A stretch of DNA of 64,000 bases from NCBI GenBank assembly GCA_963821345.1, contig CAWGDM010000001.1, positions 434,001-498,000 on the forward strand, in the 5' to 3' direction. Both the position numbers and the translations under genes were made by a program. Below, one piece after another: positions 34,711 through 43,576 of the stretch (the first letter of the stretch is position 1; each line of letters begins with the position of its first letter). Below the pieces are notes generated by a model, which did not search any database, was not told the origin of the DNA, and worked only from the letters and a program-made list of their open reading frames with translations. This DNA comes from WHSW01 sp963821345. GTDB lineage: Bacteria; Actinomycetota; Thermoleophilia; Solirubrobacterales; 70-9.

Positions 34711-36096
34711 TTGGACGACGTACGCGCGGAGATCATGGAGATGGCAAAGCGTCTCGGCGGCAAGTGGCTGATCGAGGGCGCCCCCGACAACGAGATTCCG
34801 GCCGACGGGATGGTGCCGATCGCGGCGAAGCGCCTGATCGACGAGGAGATGGTCCTCGACGGCGTCCCCGAGCGCAACCTGGCCACCTTCGTCACCACCT
34901 GGATGGAACCCGAGGTTCAGGAGATCATCGCCAACAGCCTCGATCGCAACTTCATCGATCACGCCGAGTACCCGCGCACGGCAGAGATCGAGCAACGCTG
35001 CATCCGGATGCTCGCCAACCTCTTCCACGCGCCCGGCGAGACCACCGGCGCCCGCACCCAGGGATCCTCGGAGGCGATCATGCTCGGCGCCCTGTCGCTG
35101 AAGTGGAAGTGGCGCCAGCGCCGCGAGGCGGCGGGCAAGGACACGACCAAGCCGAATCTGATCTTCGGCGGCGACGTGCACGTCGTCTGGGAGAAGTTCT
35201 GCCGCTACTTCGACGTCGAGCCGCGGATCGTCCCCCTGCAGCCCGACAAGTACACGATCGGCCCCGAGGACGTCGAGCCGCACATCGACGAGAACACGAT
35301 CGGCGTCGCCGCGGTGCTCGGGACCACGTTCACCGGCCACAAGGACGACATCGTCGGCATCAACGACCTGCTCGTCGGGCTGAAGAACGACAAGGGGATC
35401 GACGTGCCGCTGCACATCGACGGCGCCAGCGGCGCCTTCACCTGGCCGTTCCTGTATCCGGACTCGGAGTGGGACTTCCGGCTCGAGCAGGTGCGCTCGA
35501 TCAACGCCTCGGGTCACAAGTTCGGCCTCGTCTACCCGGGGATCGGCTGGCTGATCTTCCGCGAGAAGTCCGACCTGGCCGAGGACCTCGTCTTCTACGA
35601 GAACTACCTCGGCAAGACCGACGCGACCTTCACCCTCAACTTCTCGACCGGGTCGTCGATGGTCCTCGCCCAGTACTACAACTTCATCCGCTTCGGCCAC
35701 AGCGGCTATCGCTACTTGATGGAGTTGATGCAGTCGAACGCGCAGCTGCTCGCCGACGAGATCACCAAGATCGGTCGCTTCAAGGTGATCGGGGCCGACG
35801 AGGAACAGCTGCCGCTGGTCGCCTTCAACCTCGCCGACCCCGACAACGAGCCGTTCGACGAGTTCGACGTCGCCTGGCAGGTGGCCGCCGAGCGCGGCTG
35901 GATGCTGCCCGCCTACACGATGCCGCCGCAGGCGGACCACGTGAAGATGCTGCGCGCACTGGTCAAGCTCAACCTCAGCCATGCGCTCGTCAGCACGCTG
36001 GTCGATGACATCCATGCCGCCTGCGAGACGCTGGAGAAGAAGGGCGGCGCGAGCGAGGCCGAGCGCAAGCAGGTGAAGACGAACATCGGGATGTGA
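34711..36096 (+). CDS. gadB: Glutamate decarboxylase
   Basis: This PLP-dependent decarboxylase of about 461 residues has NLATFVTTWMEPE, the PLP-lysine in SINASGHKFGLVYPG, IDGASGAFTWPFL and the C-terminal NLSHALVSTLVDDI. It converts glutamate to GABA, consuming a proton, and is classically an acid-stress enzyme. TTG at 34711 is chosen because GGAGG sits 7 nt upstream and the predicted transcript starts only near 34676. The operator before it and regulator 2 upstream suggest regulation by the MalT-like system. No glutamate/GABA antiporter is adjacent. Confidence 0.93.
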   Translation: MDDVRAEIMEMAKRLGGKWLIEGAPDNEIPADGMVPIAAKRLIDEEMVLDGVPERNLATFVTTWMEPEVQEIIANSLDRNFIDHAEYPRTAEIEQRCIRMLANLFHAPGETTGARTQGSSEAIMLGALSLKWKWRQRREAAGKDTTKPNLIFGGDVHVVWEKFCRYFDVEPRIVPLQPDKYTIGPEDVEPHIDENTIGVAAVLGTTFTGHKDDIVGINDLLVGLKNDKGIDVPLHIDGASGAFTWPFLYPDSEWDFRLEQVRSINASGHKFGLVYPGIGWLIFREKSDLAEDLVFYENYLGKTDATFTLNFSTGSSMVLAQYYNFIRFGHSGYRYLMELMQSNAQLLADEITKIGRFKVIGADEEQLPLVAFNLADPDNEPFDEFDVAWQVAAERGWMLPAYTMPPQADHVKMLRALVKLNLSHALVSTLVDDIHAACETLEKKGGASEAERKQVKTNIGM

Positions 36097-36097
36097 A

Positions 36098-36114
36098 TCA
36101 CCCCGTTGGGGCGA
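36098..36114 (+). promoter_or_regulatory. 17-bp dyad operator upstream of CMD-C
   Basis: TCACCCCGTTGGGGCGA begins right after the gadB stop codon. Exactly 22 nt separate it from TAGGTT (36137-36142), giving CMD-C its own promoter. Confidence 0.75.
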
Positions 36115-36167
36115 TGCCGGAATCCCCGACGCCGCCTAGGTTGACGGCGGAGGCAACCAGGCGAAGG

Positions 36168-36503
36168 GTGACCACGATCGATCAATCCACACGTGTAGCG
36201 CTCGCCGACATCTCCGCCGGCGAGGTCGACGGCCTCGAACTGAGCGAGACGCGGCTCGAGGCCACCGGCCTCGACGAGCGCACCTTCGCGCTGGTCAGGA
36301 TCGCCGTCCTGATCGCCCTCGATGCCCCGCCGGCGTCGTATGCGTGGCTGATCGCCAACGCGATCGAGAGCGGCGCCACCGCCGAGGATCTGCTCGGCGT
36401 CCTGCGTGCGGTCGCCCCCCAGGTCGGCGGGCCCCGAGTGGTCGCCGCAGCGCCCGAGATCATGCTCGCGCTCGGACTCTCCCTCCCCGAGCATCCGGGA
36501 TAG
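36168..36503 (+). CDS. CMD/AhpD-fold small protein lacking redox cysteines (CMD-C)
   Basis: This 111-residue protein begins with GTG in the leader of the operator-driven promoter. The core LDERTFALVRIAVLIALDAP, then PASYAWLIANAIESGATAED, matches CMD-A and CMD-B. It contains no cysteine, so peroxidase or decarboxylase chemistry of the AhpD/CMD kind is unlikely. This is the third such protein near a MalT-like regulator in the window. A structural or ligand-sensing role is inferred from that pairing. Confidence 0.75.
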   Translation: MTTIDQSTRVALADISAGEVDGLELSETRLEATGLDERTFALVRIAVLIALDAPPASYAWLIANAIESGATAEDLLGVLRAVAPQVGGPRVVAAAPEIMLALGLSLPEHPG

Positions 36504-36512
36504 GAGCGCGGA

Positions 36513-36679
36513 TGGCGATGCTGGTGCGACGGCGGCCTCTGTTGCGCGCCGCCGCGATCGGCGCCGGCGCCTATTCCGCCGGCAAGAGGCGCCAGGACTC
36601 GGCGCGAGGCGCGCGCGAGGCGCGTTCAGTCCGGGTTGGGTTCCGGATCGTCGGCAACCGCCTCCGACAGCAGCAGTAG
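36513..36679 (+). CDS. Possible small basic protein
   Basis: An ATG 10 nt after the CMD-C stop, behind AGGAGCGCGG, opens a 54-codon frame. MLVRRRPLLRAAAIGAGAYS resembles the start of small SHOCT-type membrane proteins common in actinobacteria. The second half is arginine-rich and overlaps the convergent YrhK-like gene, so the true end may differ. Confidence 0.35.
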
Positions 36680-37499
36680 CGAGCCGATCAGGAAGCACAG
36701 CGCACCCAGCGACGTGGTCACGTTGGCGGCCGCGAGGTTGAGCTCGTCGCCGGTCTTCGGGACGATGTAGCCGGCGATCGCCGAGATTCCGAAGAGGATG
36801 CAGCCGGCGAAGTTGACGGTCGAGATCTTCCATTCGAGCGTCCGCTTGGCAGAGAAGAAGCCGCCGTCGCGGACCTCGAGGTAGGCGAGCAGGCCGGAGA
36901 TCAAGAAGCAGATCGAGCCGACCGCCTCCGGAGCCCAGACCAGACGGTCGACCTGGGACGTGTCGAAGCTCTGCTGCATCGCGTGGAAGGTGCTGATGTT
37001 GAAGAACACGGTCCCGACCAGCTGGATCAGCGTCGCCCACCAATCGATCCGGTGCGGCTCGTACGTGAACAGGCGCATCCGCGCGGCCCGACCACCCGCC
37101 AGGTCGCGATCCGCGTTCGCCGCCTCGAGGTACTGGATCAGCGCCGCCGAGGTGAAGAACACCGAACCGACGAAGAACACCGTGCCGTCGGCCGCCGAGC
37201 CGACGAGTTGGACGAACCCTGGAAAGGGACCGAGGAAGAAGCAGAGGGAGCCGATCGCAAACAGCACTCCGATCCACCACGAGGCGCGGCGAGGTGCCCA
37301 CCATTTCGACCCCCGGTCGTCGTCGCGGGAGAGCCGCGAGGCGTGCTTGCGGTGCACTCGCGATTCCCAGGTCCTTGCCTCCCCCGTCGGCGTCCTGTAT
37401 TCGACCCTGGTCGTAAACGGGCCCGGCGGCGCGGCGCGCGACCACGGTCCAGCCCTCGGGCGTGCGTGGGTAGCGGTCCGCGATCCGGTGGCCGAGCAT
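36626..37499 (-). CDS. YrhK-like membrane protein (frame broken near 37423)
   Basis: The ATG at 37499 opens MLGHRIADRYPRTPEGWTVV. Skipping one G near 37423 joins ARRAA to GPFTTRVEYRTPTGEARTWE and the main frame from MHRKHASRL onward. Six or so hydrophobic segments follow, with WWIGVLFAIGSLCFFLGPFP and WWATLIQLVGTVFFNISTF, two YrhK-like repeats. The function is unknown. The C-terminus (DDPEPNPD) overlaps the convergent small frame by 54 nt. Confidence 0.75.
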
Positions 37500-37585
37500 G
37501 GCGGGAATCTAGGAGCCCGGCCGGGCGCGTTCGAGGCAGATGGTGGGAGCCCGCCGACGACGGGCTCCCACCACGCTCTGTCAGC

Positions 37586-37966
37586 TCAGGCTTCGGCCCG
37601 CTCGTCCTCTCCGAAGACGATGATCCCGTGGACGATGTAGATGCAAAGCGCGAAGATCACCAGCGACCACCAGGGGTTGGCGCCGCCGATCGAGAACAGT
37701 GCCACGACCGCGCCGACACTGCCGGCGATGATCCCGATCGTCCGCCCGTAGGTACTGCCCGAGAACAACGAGAACCCGCCGGTGAGCTGGAGGATGCCAA
37801 CGAGGATCAGCACCCACCCGAGCGTGTTCAGGTTGGTGAGGATGAACCTGGTGTCGTTGACGAAGTAGTTCGCGTCATCCAGGGCGCCGATGCCGTAGAT
37901 CACGTTCAGAAATCCGACGATGAGCAGCATGGTTGCTGCGAAAACGACTCGGCCTGCGCCTCTCAT
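37586..37966 (-). CDS. DUF7144-like four-helix membrane protein, copy 2
   Basis: This 126-residue protein has four helices, beginning VVFAATMLLIVGFLNVIYGI, with the loop DDANYFVNDTRFILTNLNTL and the second helix GWVLILVGILQLTGGFSLF. It is paralogous to the protein at 23076. The tail is acidic (GEDERAEA). The ATG follows AAGGAGTC. Role unknown. Confidence 0.8.
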   Translation of the reverse strand: MRGAGRVVFAATMLLIVGFLNVIYGIGALDDANYFVNDTRFILTNLNTLGWVLILVGILQLTGGFSLFSGSTYGRTIGIIAGSVGAVVALFSIGGANPWWSLVIFALCIYIVHGIIVFGEDERAEA

Positions 37967-38045
37967 TTGAGACTCCTTCCGTCAGTCAGCCGCTCGTGCG
38001 ACCGATTTAGTTCCACGCGCTTGGGTTCGGTCAAGGGATGCTCGG

Positions 38046-38447
38046 TCATCTCGCTCCGCTGCTAAGCGTCACCGACCCGGAGGTACGGCTGAGGCAGGTC
38101 TTGTCGGAGGAGAGCTGGGCCTGTTTGACCGTCGAGTAGTACTTGCCGTCCTTCGGCCGCCCATTGCCGAGGTCGATCTCGAACTTGCCCTTGTTGTTGG
38201 TGTGATCGCCGCCGACCTTGTCGGTCTTGCCGCCGTGCTGGCGGTAGAGCTTGACCTTGCGGTCGGAGACGCAGCCGCCCTTGGGCGAGTCGATTTGGCC
38301 CTTGAACGTGGCCACACCGGCATCGAGCTTGTACTTGAACTTGGTGAAGGCGGTCGGGTACTGGGTGTCGGCGGCGATCGCAACGTGCGCGATCGACGCC
38401 GCCACCGCGCACACCGCGACCGCGATCAGCCAGCGGATCCGCCTCAT
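38046..38447 (-). CDS. Secreted hypothetical protein
   Basis: This 133-residue protein has a clear signal peptide (MRRIRWLIAVAVCAVAASIA, cleavage after HVAIA). The mature part is beta-rich, with VATFKGQIDSPKGGCVSDRK and a second cysteine in SSDKTCLSRTSG, probably a disulfide-linked immunoglobulin- or transthyretin-like domain. No enzyme motif is seen. It should be exported, and no membrane anchor follows. Confidence 0.72.
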   Translation of the reverse strand: MRRIRWLIAVAVCAVAASIAHVAIAADTQYPTAFTKFKYKLDAGVATFKGQIDSPKGGCVSDRKVKLYRQHGGKTDKVGGDHTNNKGKFEIDLGNGRPKDGKYYSTVKQAQLSSDKTCLSRTSGSVTLSSGAR

Positions 38448-38541
38448 CTACCGGCGGCGCCGCGAGACCCGGCGAGCCGTACGGCGGCCGGTGCGTCTGG
38501 CAACCCTTCTGGTTCCGATCATCTCTCGTCCCTCCTCGTGG

Positions 38542-39078
38542 TCATCGGGCGGCCGTCTCGGCCGCGTGTAGCTCCTGGGCCTCCGCGGCGGAGACCAGTC
38601 CGATCTCGATCAGATCGAGCGGGCTGATGAAGCCGTCGCTGATCCGGAAGCCGCCGGCGCGGGCGATCGCGTCGCGCAGCGGCACTGCCCAGTGATGCTC
38701 GATCAACAGCAGGGCCGCGGCCGAGTCGTTGGGGATCTCCTCGATGACGTCCCAAGCCTCCTCGTCGGAGAACGCCGTGGCGCCGTCGGCCGCCGCCTCC
38801 GCACCGGCGATCGCGCCGGCCTCCATGCCCTCCTCGCCGGCGATCCCGAGGCCGATCAGCGCGGCGACCTTGCTGCCGAGCTCGATCGCCTCGTCCTCGG
38901 TGAGGTTGCTGAGGTGCTCCACCTCGACCTCGCCCTCGGCGTCCTTGTAGACGGCGAGCGCGTCGATCACGCGCACCGTATCGCTCTCGCGCAGGCGCTC
39001 GAGCTCGGCGATGATCTCGCCGTGGAAGTCCGGGTGCTCGAAGCCCAGAACCAGGAGCTGCACAGGGCCGATTGCCAT
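38542..39078 (-). CDS. DUF6325-like protein
   Basis: This 178-residue protein has an N-terminal MAIGPVQLLVLGFEHPDFHG, an acidic middle with a small-residue segment (AIAGAEAAADGATAF), and a C-terminal SAAALLLIEHHWAVPLRDAI. This arrangement resembles DUF6325/DUF1269-type proteins, which have no assigned function. The ATG follows GAAAGGGGACA. Its promoter region shares a 175-bp divergent interval with the sulfatase gene, with one operator facing each way. Confidence 0.75.
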   Translation of the reverse strand: MAIGPVQLLVLGFEHPDFHGEIIAELERLRESDTVRVIDALAVYKDAEGEVEVEHLSNLTEDEAIELGSKVAALIGLGIAGEEGMEAGAIAGAEAAADGATAFSDEEAWDVIEEIPNDSAAALLLIEHHWAVPLRDAIARAGGFRISDGFISPLDLIEIGLVSAAEAQELHAAETAAR

Positions 39079-39146
39079 CTTGTCCCCTTTCGTCTCTCAA
39101 ACTGACTCGGTACCAGCGCAGCCTCGTCCCCCGGGGCGGACGCGCA

Positions 39147-39163
39147 TCATCCGATCGGGGTGA
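39147..39163 (-). promoter_or_regulatory. 17-bp dyad operator facing the DUF6325 gene
   Basis: On the minus strand it reads TCACCCCGATCGGATGA. At the usual 22-nt distance the -10 candidate (39119-39124, AGGCTG) is weak. Confidence 0.6.
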
Positions 39164-39175
39164 TTGGGGACGTAT

Positions 39176-39192
39176 TCACCCGGTTCGGGTGA
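39176..39192 (+). promoter_or_regulatory. 17-bp dyad operator facing the sulfatase operon
   Basis: TCACCCGGTTCGGGTGA is a perfect 7+3+7 inverted repeat. TCGATT (39215-39220) lies exactly 22 nt downstream, and GAGAGGTAGAGA precedes the ATG at 39254. Confidence 0.7.
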
Positions 39193-39253
39193 TGAATTCC
39201 AGCGGGCGTGCGGTTCGATTGGCGGGTCACCGTCGCCCTCTGAGAGGTAGAGA

Positions 39254-41663
39254 ATGAGCCAGCCCGATCGCAGCAAGCTTCCGATCCCCGGCCAATCGTT
39301 CAGCGGGGTCGCCGACCGGACCCTCGACGGCTCGCAGCCGGACTGGAATCTGATCGGCCACGTGGACGCGCCCGACGGGGCACCCAACGTGCTGGTGATC
39401 CTGATCGACGATGCGGGCTTCGGCAACGCGGGCACGTTCGGCGGGCCGATCGACACGCCCAACTACTCGCGGATGGCCGACCAGGGCGTCAGTTACAACC
39501 GCTTCCACGTCACCGCGCTCTGCTCGCCGACCAGGGCGGCGCTGCTCACCGGCCGCAACAGCCACGCGGTCGGCTTCGGCTCGGTCGGCGAGTTTTCGAC
39601 CGGGTTCCCCGGTTACACCGCGTTCGTCCCGGACGACTGCGCCCCGCTGCCGAGGATCCTCCGCGACAACGGCTATGCCACCTCCGCGTTCGGCAAGTGG
39701 CACCTGACGCCCGACGGCCAGCAGGGCCCGGCGGGTCCGTTCAACCGTTGGCCCACCGGCTGGGGCTTCGATTACTTCTACGGCTTCCTCGGCGGCGGCT
39801 CGGGTCAGTGGGACCCGTGCCTGACCGAGAACCAGAAGATCATCGGCACGCCCGAGAGCTTCGGCGACGAGGAGAACCCCTACTACCTGCCCGACGACAT
39901 GGCCGACAAGACGATCGAGTGGCTACACGCGATCCGGGGCCAGGACGCCGAGAAGCCGTTCTTCGCCTACTTCTCGACCGGCTGCAGCCACGCTCCACAC
40001 CACGTCTCCGAGCAGTGGGCCGAGAAGTACAAGGGTAAGTTCGACCAGGGCTGGGACGCGCTGCGCGAGGAGACGTTCGCAAGGCAGAAGGAACTCGGTG
40101 TGGTCCCCGCCGACGCCGAGCTGACCCCCCGCGACGACGCGTTCCCCGCCTGGGACGACGTCCCCGACAAGCTCAAGCCCTTCTACGTCCGCCAGATGGA
40201 GGTCTACGCGGGCTACTCCGAGAACGCCGACTACAACGCCGGCCGCGTGATCGATGCGATCGACGAACTCGGTGAGCTGGAGAACACGCTCGTCCTCTGG
40301 ATCTGGGGCGACAACGGCGCCAGCATGGAGGGCACGGTCACCGGCTCCTTCAATGAGCTGACGATGCAGAACGGGATCCCGTTGACCGACGAGATGCAGC
40401 TGCAGCTCTCCGAGCGCTACGGCGGGGTCGAGGCGTGGGGCAACCAGATGATGGCGCCGCACTACGCGGCCGCCTGGGCCTGGGCCGGCAACACTCCGTT
40501 CCAGTGGGGAAAGCAGGTCGGCTCGCATCTCGGCGGGACCCGCAACCCGCTCGTCGCCCACTGGCCTGAGCGGATCTCGGAGGCCGGGGCACTGAGGTCG
40601 CACTTCACACACGTGATCGACATCGGGCCGACGATCCTCGACATCGCCGGGATTCCGATGCCGACCCACGTCGACGGAATCGAGCAGGAGCCGATGCACG
40701 GCGTCACGTTCGCCGATTCGCTGACCGACGCCAGGGCGCCCGAGCGGCACACCCAGCAGTACTTCGAGACGATCGGCAACCGGGCGATGTACAAGGACGG
40801 CTGGTGGCTGTCGATGCGCACGGAGCGCATCCCCTGGGTGCTCACGCCGCAGGCGCTCGAGCCGTACAAGCCGGGGGTCTGGGATCCCGACCAGGACCCG
40901 GTCGAGCTCTACTACCTGCCCGACGACTTCAGCCAGGCGAACGACCTCGCCGCCGAGAACCCGGAGAAGGTGGCCGAGCTCAAGGAGCTGTTCTGGCAGG
41001 AGGCCGAGAAGTACAACGTGCTGCCGTTGATGGCCCCGTTGGCGGGCTTCTTCGGCATGCTGCCGCCGCTCCCCGAGGTCGCCACCTACGAGTTCCGCAG
41101 CGACGTCCAGAACGTCCTCTCGGGAATGATCCCGAGGATCTACAACCACTCGTATTCGATCAGCGCCGACCTGGTGATCCCCGCGGGCGGCGCCGAGGGT
41201 GTGATCGTCGCCGAGGCCGACCACCTGGGTGGCTTCTCGCTCTTCGTCGACGACGGCAAGCTCACCCACACGTACTCGATGATGGGAGTGTTCGTCTGGC
41301 GCCAGCAGGCGACCGAGCCGCTCCCGGAGGGCGAGGTGACGGTGCGGATGGAGTTCGCCGCCGACTCGGCGCAGCCGGCCACCGGCGGCCAGGTGACGTT
41401 GTTCATCGACGACCGGCCGGTCGGCGAGGGAAAGATGGAGCACACGGTCCCGATCCGCTTTTCGGGCTATGCGGGGATGGACATCGGACGCGACAACGGC
41501 GGCGTCGTCGACCTCTCCTACGAGGACCGCAAGCCCTTCGCCTTCACCGGTGAGATCAAGAAGGTCGTCTTCGACGTCAAGCCGCACCCGTCGGACGACG
41601 GAGAAGCACGAGTTGCACAGGACCGTCCACCACGGGCACACGGCGCATGCGCTCACGGCCTGA
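39254..41663 (+). CDS. Arylsulfatase-type sulfatase (frame broken near 41599)
   Basis: This protein of about 803 residues has the metal-binding aspartates in LVILIDDAGFGNAG (about 48-61) and the formylglycine motif CSPTR with Cys90, followed by LLTGRNSH. Later motifs include FGKWHLTPDG and FSTGCSHAPHHVSEQW. The C-terminal beta domain ends ELHRTVHHGHTAHALTA at TGA 41661-41663 if one G is skipped in GACGACGGAGAAG. It hydrolyses a sulfate ester after Cys conversion, for which a radical-SAM maturase lies two genes downstream. No signal peptide is seen, so the enzyme is probably cytoplasmic. Confidence 0.92.
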
Positions 41664-41688
41664 GATGATGCGACGCGAGGAGGCTGCG

Positions 41689-42203
41689 ATGAAACTGCAT
41701 GACACGATCGATGTCCTGATCGGCGGCTACCTGTCGAAGGAGGCCGCCGCAGGAGGACTACGAGGCGGTGCTTGCCAGCGGTGGCCAACTGCAGGGCATG
41801 GCCCTGGTCGCCAAGGACCTCGAGGGCGAGCTGTCCGGTCGAGGAGACCGACCACGTGATTCGCGAGGCCGCCGGCGGCCTCGGCGCGGTCGGCTTCGCC
41901 GTCGGCCTGGCGGCGCCGCCACTGCTCGCCGCAACCGCCGTCGGCGCGGCGCTCGGGGCCGGGACCGGCGACCTGCTTCACCACAAGATCGCGGGCAAGC
42001 TGGGCGAGCAGGCGGGCGAGACGATCCCGCTCGGCGGCGCGGGGCTGATCGTCGCGTACTCGCACTCGGAGGCCGACAAGGTCGAGCCCGCGGTCACCCG
42101 GGCGGTGCAGAGGACCGTCGGCGAGGCGGAGGGCAGCCACGTCGCGGCCCTGAAGGGCGCGCTCGCCGACGCGCAGCAGAAGATGGCCGAGGGTGACGCC
42201 TGA
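41689..42203 (+). CDS. DUF1269-like protein (frame broken near 41748 and 41836)
   Basis: The ATG follows CGAGGAGGC. Correct reading gives MKLHDTIDVLIGGYLSKEAA, QEDYEAVLASGGQLQGMALV, AKDLEGELS, then VEETDHVIREAAGGLGAVGF and a glycine/alanine-rich membrane hairpin. One G must be skipped in GCCGCCGCAGG and one in TGTCCGGTCG. The design matches the protein at 7222. It lies between sulfatase and maturase and overlaps the maturase start by 11 nt, so it belongs to that operon. Function unknown. Confidence 0.75.
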
Positions 42204-43539
42204 GACAGCGCCGGGTGCGGCCCCGGCCGCCTTCCACCTGCTGGCCAAGCCGACCGGCGCGCAGTGCAATCTCGACTGCGACTACTGCTTCTTCCTCTCG
42301 AAGGAGATGCTCTACCCAGACAGCCGCTTCCGGATGTCGGAGAGCACGCTCGAGCAGTACCTGCGCCAGCTGATCGAGGCCCACGCGACGGTCCCGGAGG
42401 TGACGATCGCCTGGCAGGGCGGCGAGCCCACCCTGATGGGCCTCGAGTTCTTTCGCCGCTCGGTCGAAATCACGAGCCGCTATTTGAAGCCCGGCCAGCG
42501 GGCAACGCACACGATCCAGACCAACGCGACGAAGCTGAACGCTGATTGGGCCGCGTTCTTCAAACAGCACGACTTCCTAGTCGGGGTCTCGATCGACGGG
42601 CCGCGCGAGGTCCACGACGCCTACCGGGTCACTCGCGGAGGTAGCGGCAGCTTCGACCAGGTGATGCGCGGTCTGAACTTCCTGCGCGAGGCGGAGGTCG
42701 ACTGGAACGCCTTGACCACCATCCACGCGGCCAACGCCGAGCGCGGTCTCGAGGTCTACCGCTTCCTTCGGGACGCGCTGGGAGCACGATACGTGCAGTT
42801 CATCCCGATCATCGAGCGGGTCGCCGACGCGAACGCCGACGGAACCGTTCCCTGGTCCTCGTGGCGCGACCGCCCGCTGTATGTGCAGGAGGGCGAGGTG
42901 GTCACGGGACGCTCGATCTCCGGTGAGGGCTACGGCCGCTTCTTGATCGACGTGTTCGAGGAATGGGTGCGCCACGACGTCGGCGAGGTGTTCGTGCAGA
43001 TGTTCGACGTCGCGCTGGCCAACTGGTACGGCGAGCCACCGACCCTCTGCATCCACGCCGAGACGTGTGGCAAGGCCCTGGCGCTCGAGCACAACGGCGA
43101 CCTCTACTCCTGTGACCACTTCGTCGAGCCCAAGTACCTGCTCGGCAACATCGCCGAGACCGACATGCTCGAGATGGTCGCCTCGCCGCGCCAGCGCCGG
43201 TTCGGGGACGACAAGCGCGATCTGCTGCCCCAGTACTGCCTCGACTGCGACGTGCGCTTCGCCTGCCACGGAGGCTGCCCGAAGGACCGGTTCATCTCAG
43301 CGCCCGACGGGGAGCCCGGGCTGAACTACCTCTGCGCCGGCTACAAGGCCTTCTTCCACCACATCGACGGGCCGATGCGTGAGATGTGCAACCTGCTCGC
43401 GCAGGGTCGCGCCCCGGCCGAGGTGATGGCGGGATACGCATCCCGCGACGCCGCGCTCGGGCGCAACGACCCCTGCACGTGCGGCAGCGGTCGCAAGTGG
43501 AAGCACTGCCACGGGAGCGCCTCGGGCATCGGGATGTAG
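42193..43539 (+). CDS. Anaerobic sulfatase-maturating radical SAM enzyme with SEC-C tail
   Basis: This 448-residue protein has the radical SAM cluster motif CNLDCDYC (Cys25, 29, 32), GGEPTLMGLEFF and NATKLN. A SPASM-like cysteine set follows (CIHAETCGKALALEHNGDLY, then YCLDCDVRFACHGGCPKDRF). The C-terminus adds a SEC-C zinc motif, CTCGSGRKWKHCHG. It would convert the sulfatase active-site cysteine to formylglycine. The operon with a CSPTR sulfatase supports this. GTG start at 42193. Confidence 0.93.
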   Translation: MTPETAPGAAPAAFHLLAKPTGAQCNLDCDYCFFLSKEMLYPDSRFRMSESTLEQYLRQLIEAHATVPEVTIAWQGGEPTLMGLEFFRRSVEITSRYLKPGQRATHTIQTNATKLNADWAAFFKQHDFLVGVSIDGPREVHDAYRVTRGGSGSFDQVMRGLNFLREAEVDWNALTTIHAANAERGLEVYRFLRDALGARYVQFIPIIERVADANADGTVPWSSWRDRPLYVQEGEVVTGRSISGEGYGRFLIDVFEEWVRHDVGEVFVQMFDVALANWYGEPPTLCIHAETCGKALALEHNGDLYSCDHFVEPKYLLGNIAETDMLEMVASPRQRRFGDDKRDLLPQYCLDCDVRFACHGGCPKDRFISAPDGEPGLNYLCAGYKAFFHHIDGPMREMCNLLAQGRAPAEVMAGYASRDAALGRNDPCTCGSGRKWKHCHGSASGIGM

Positions 43540-43576
43540 TACTTGCCGCCGCCCACGGGCTTACCGTGGGGCGTCG

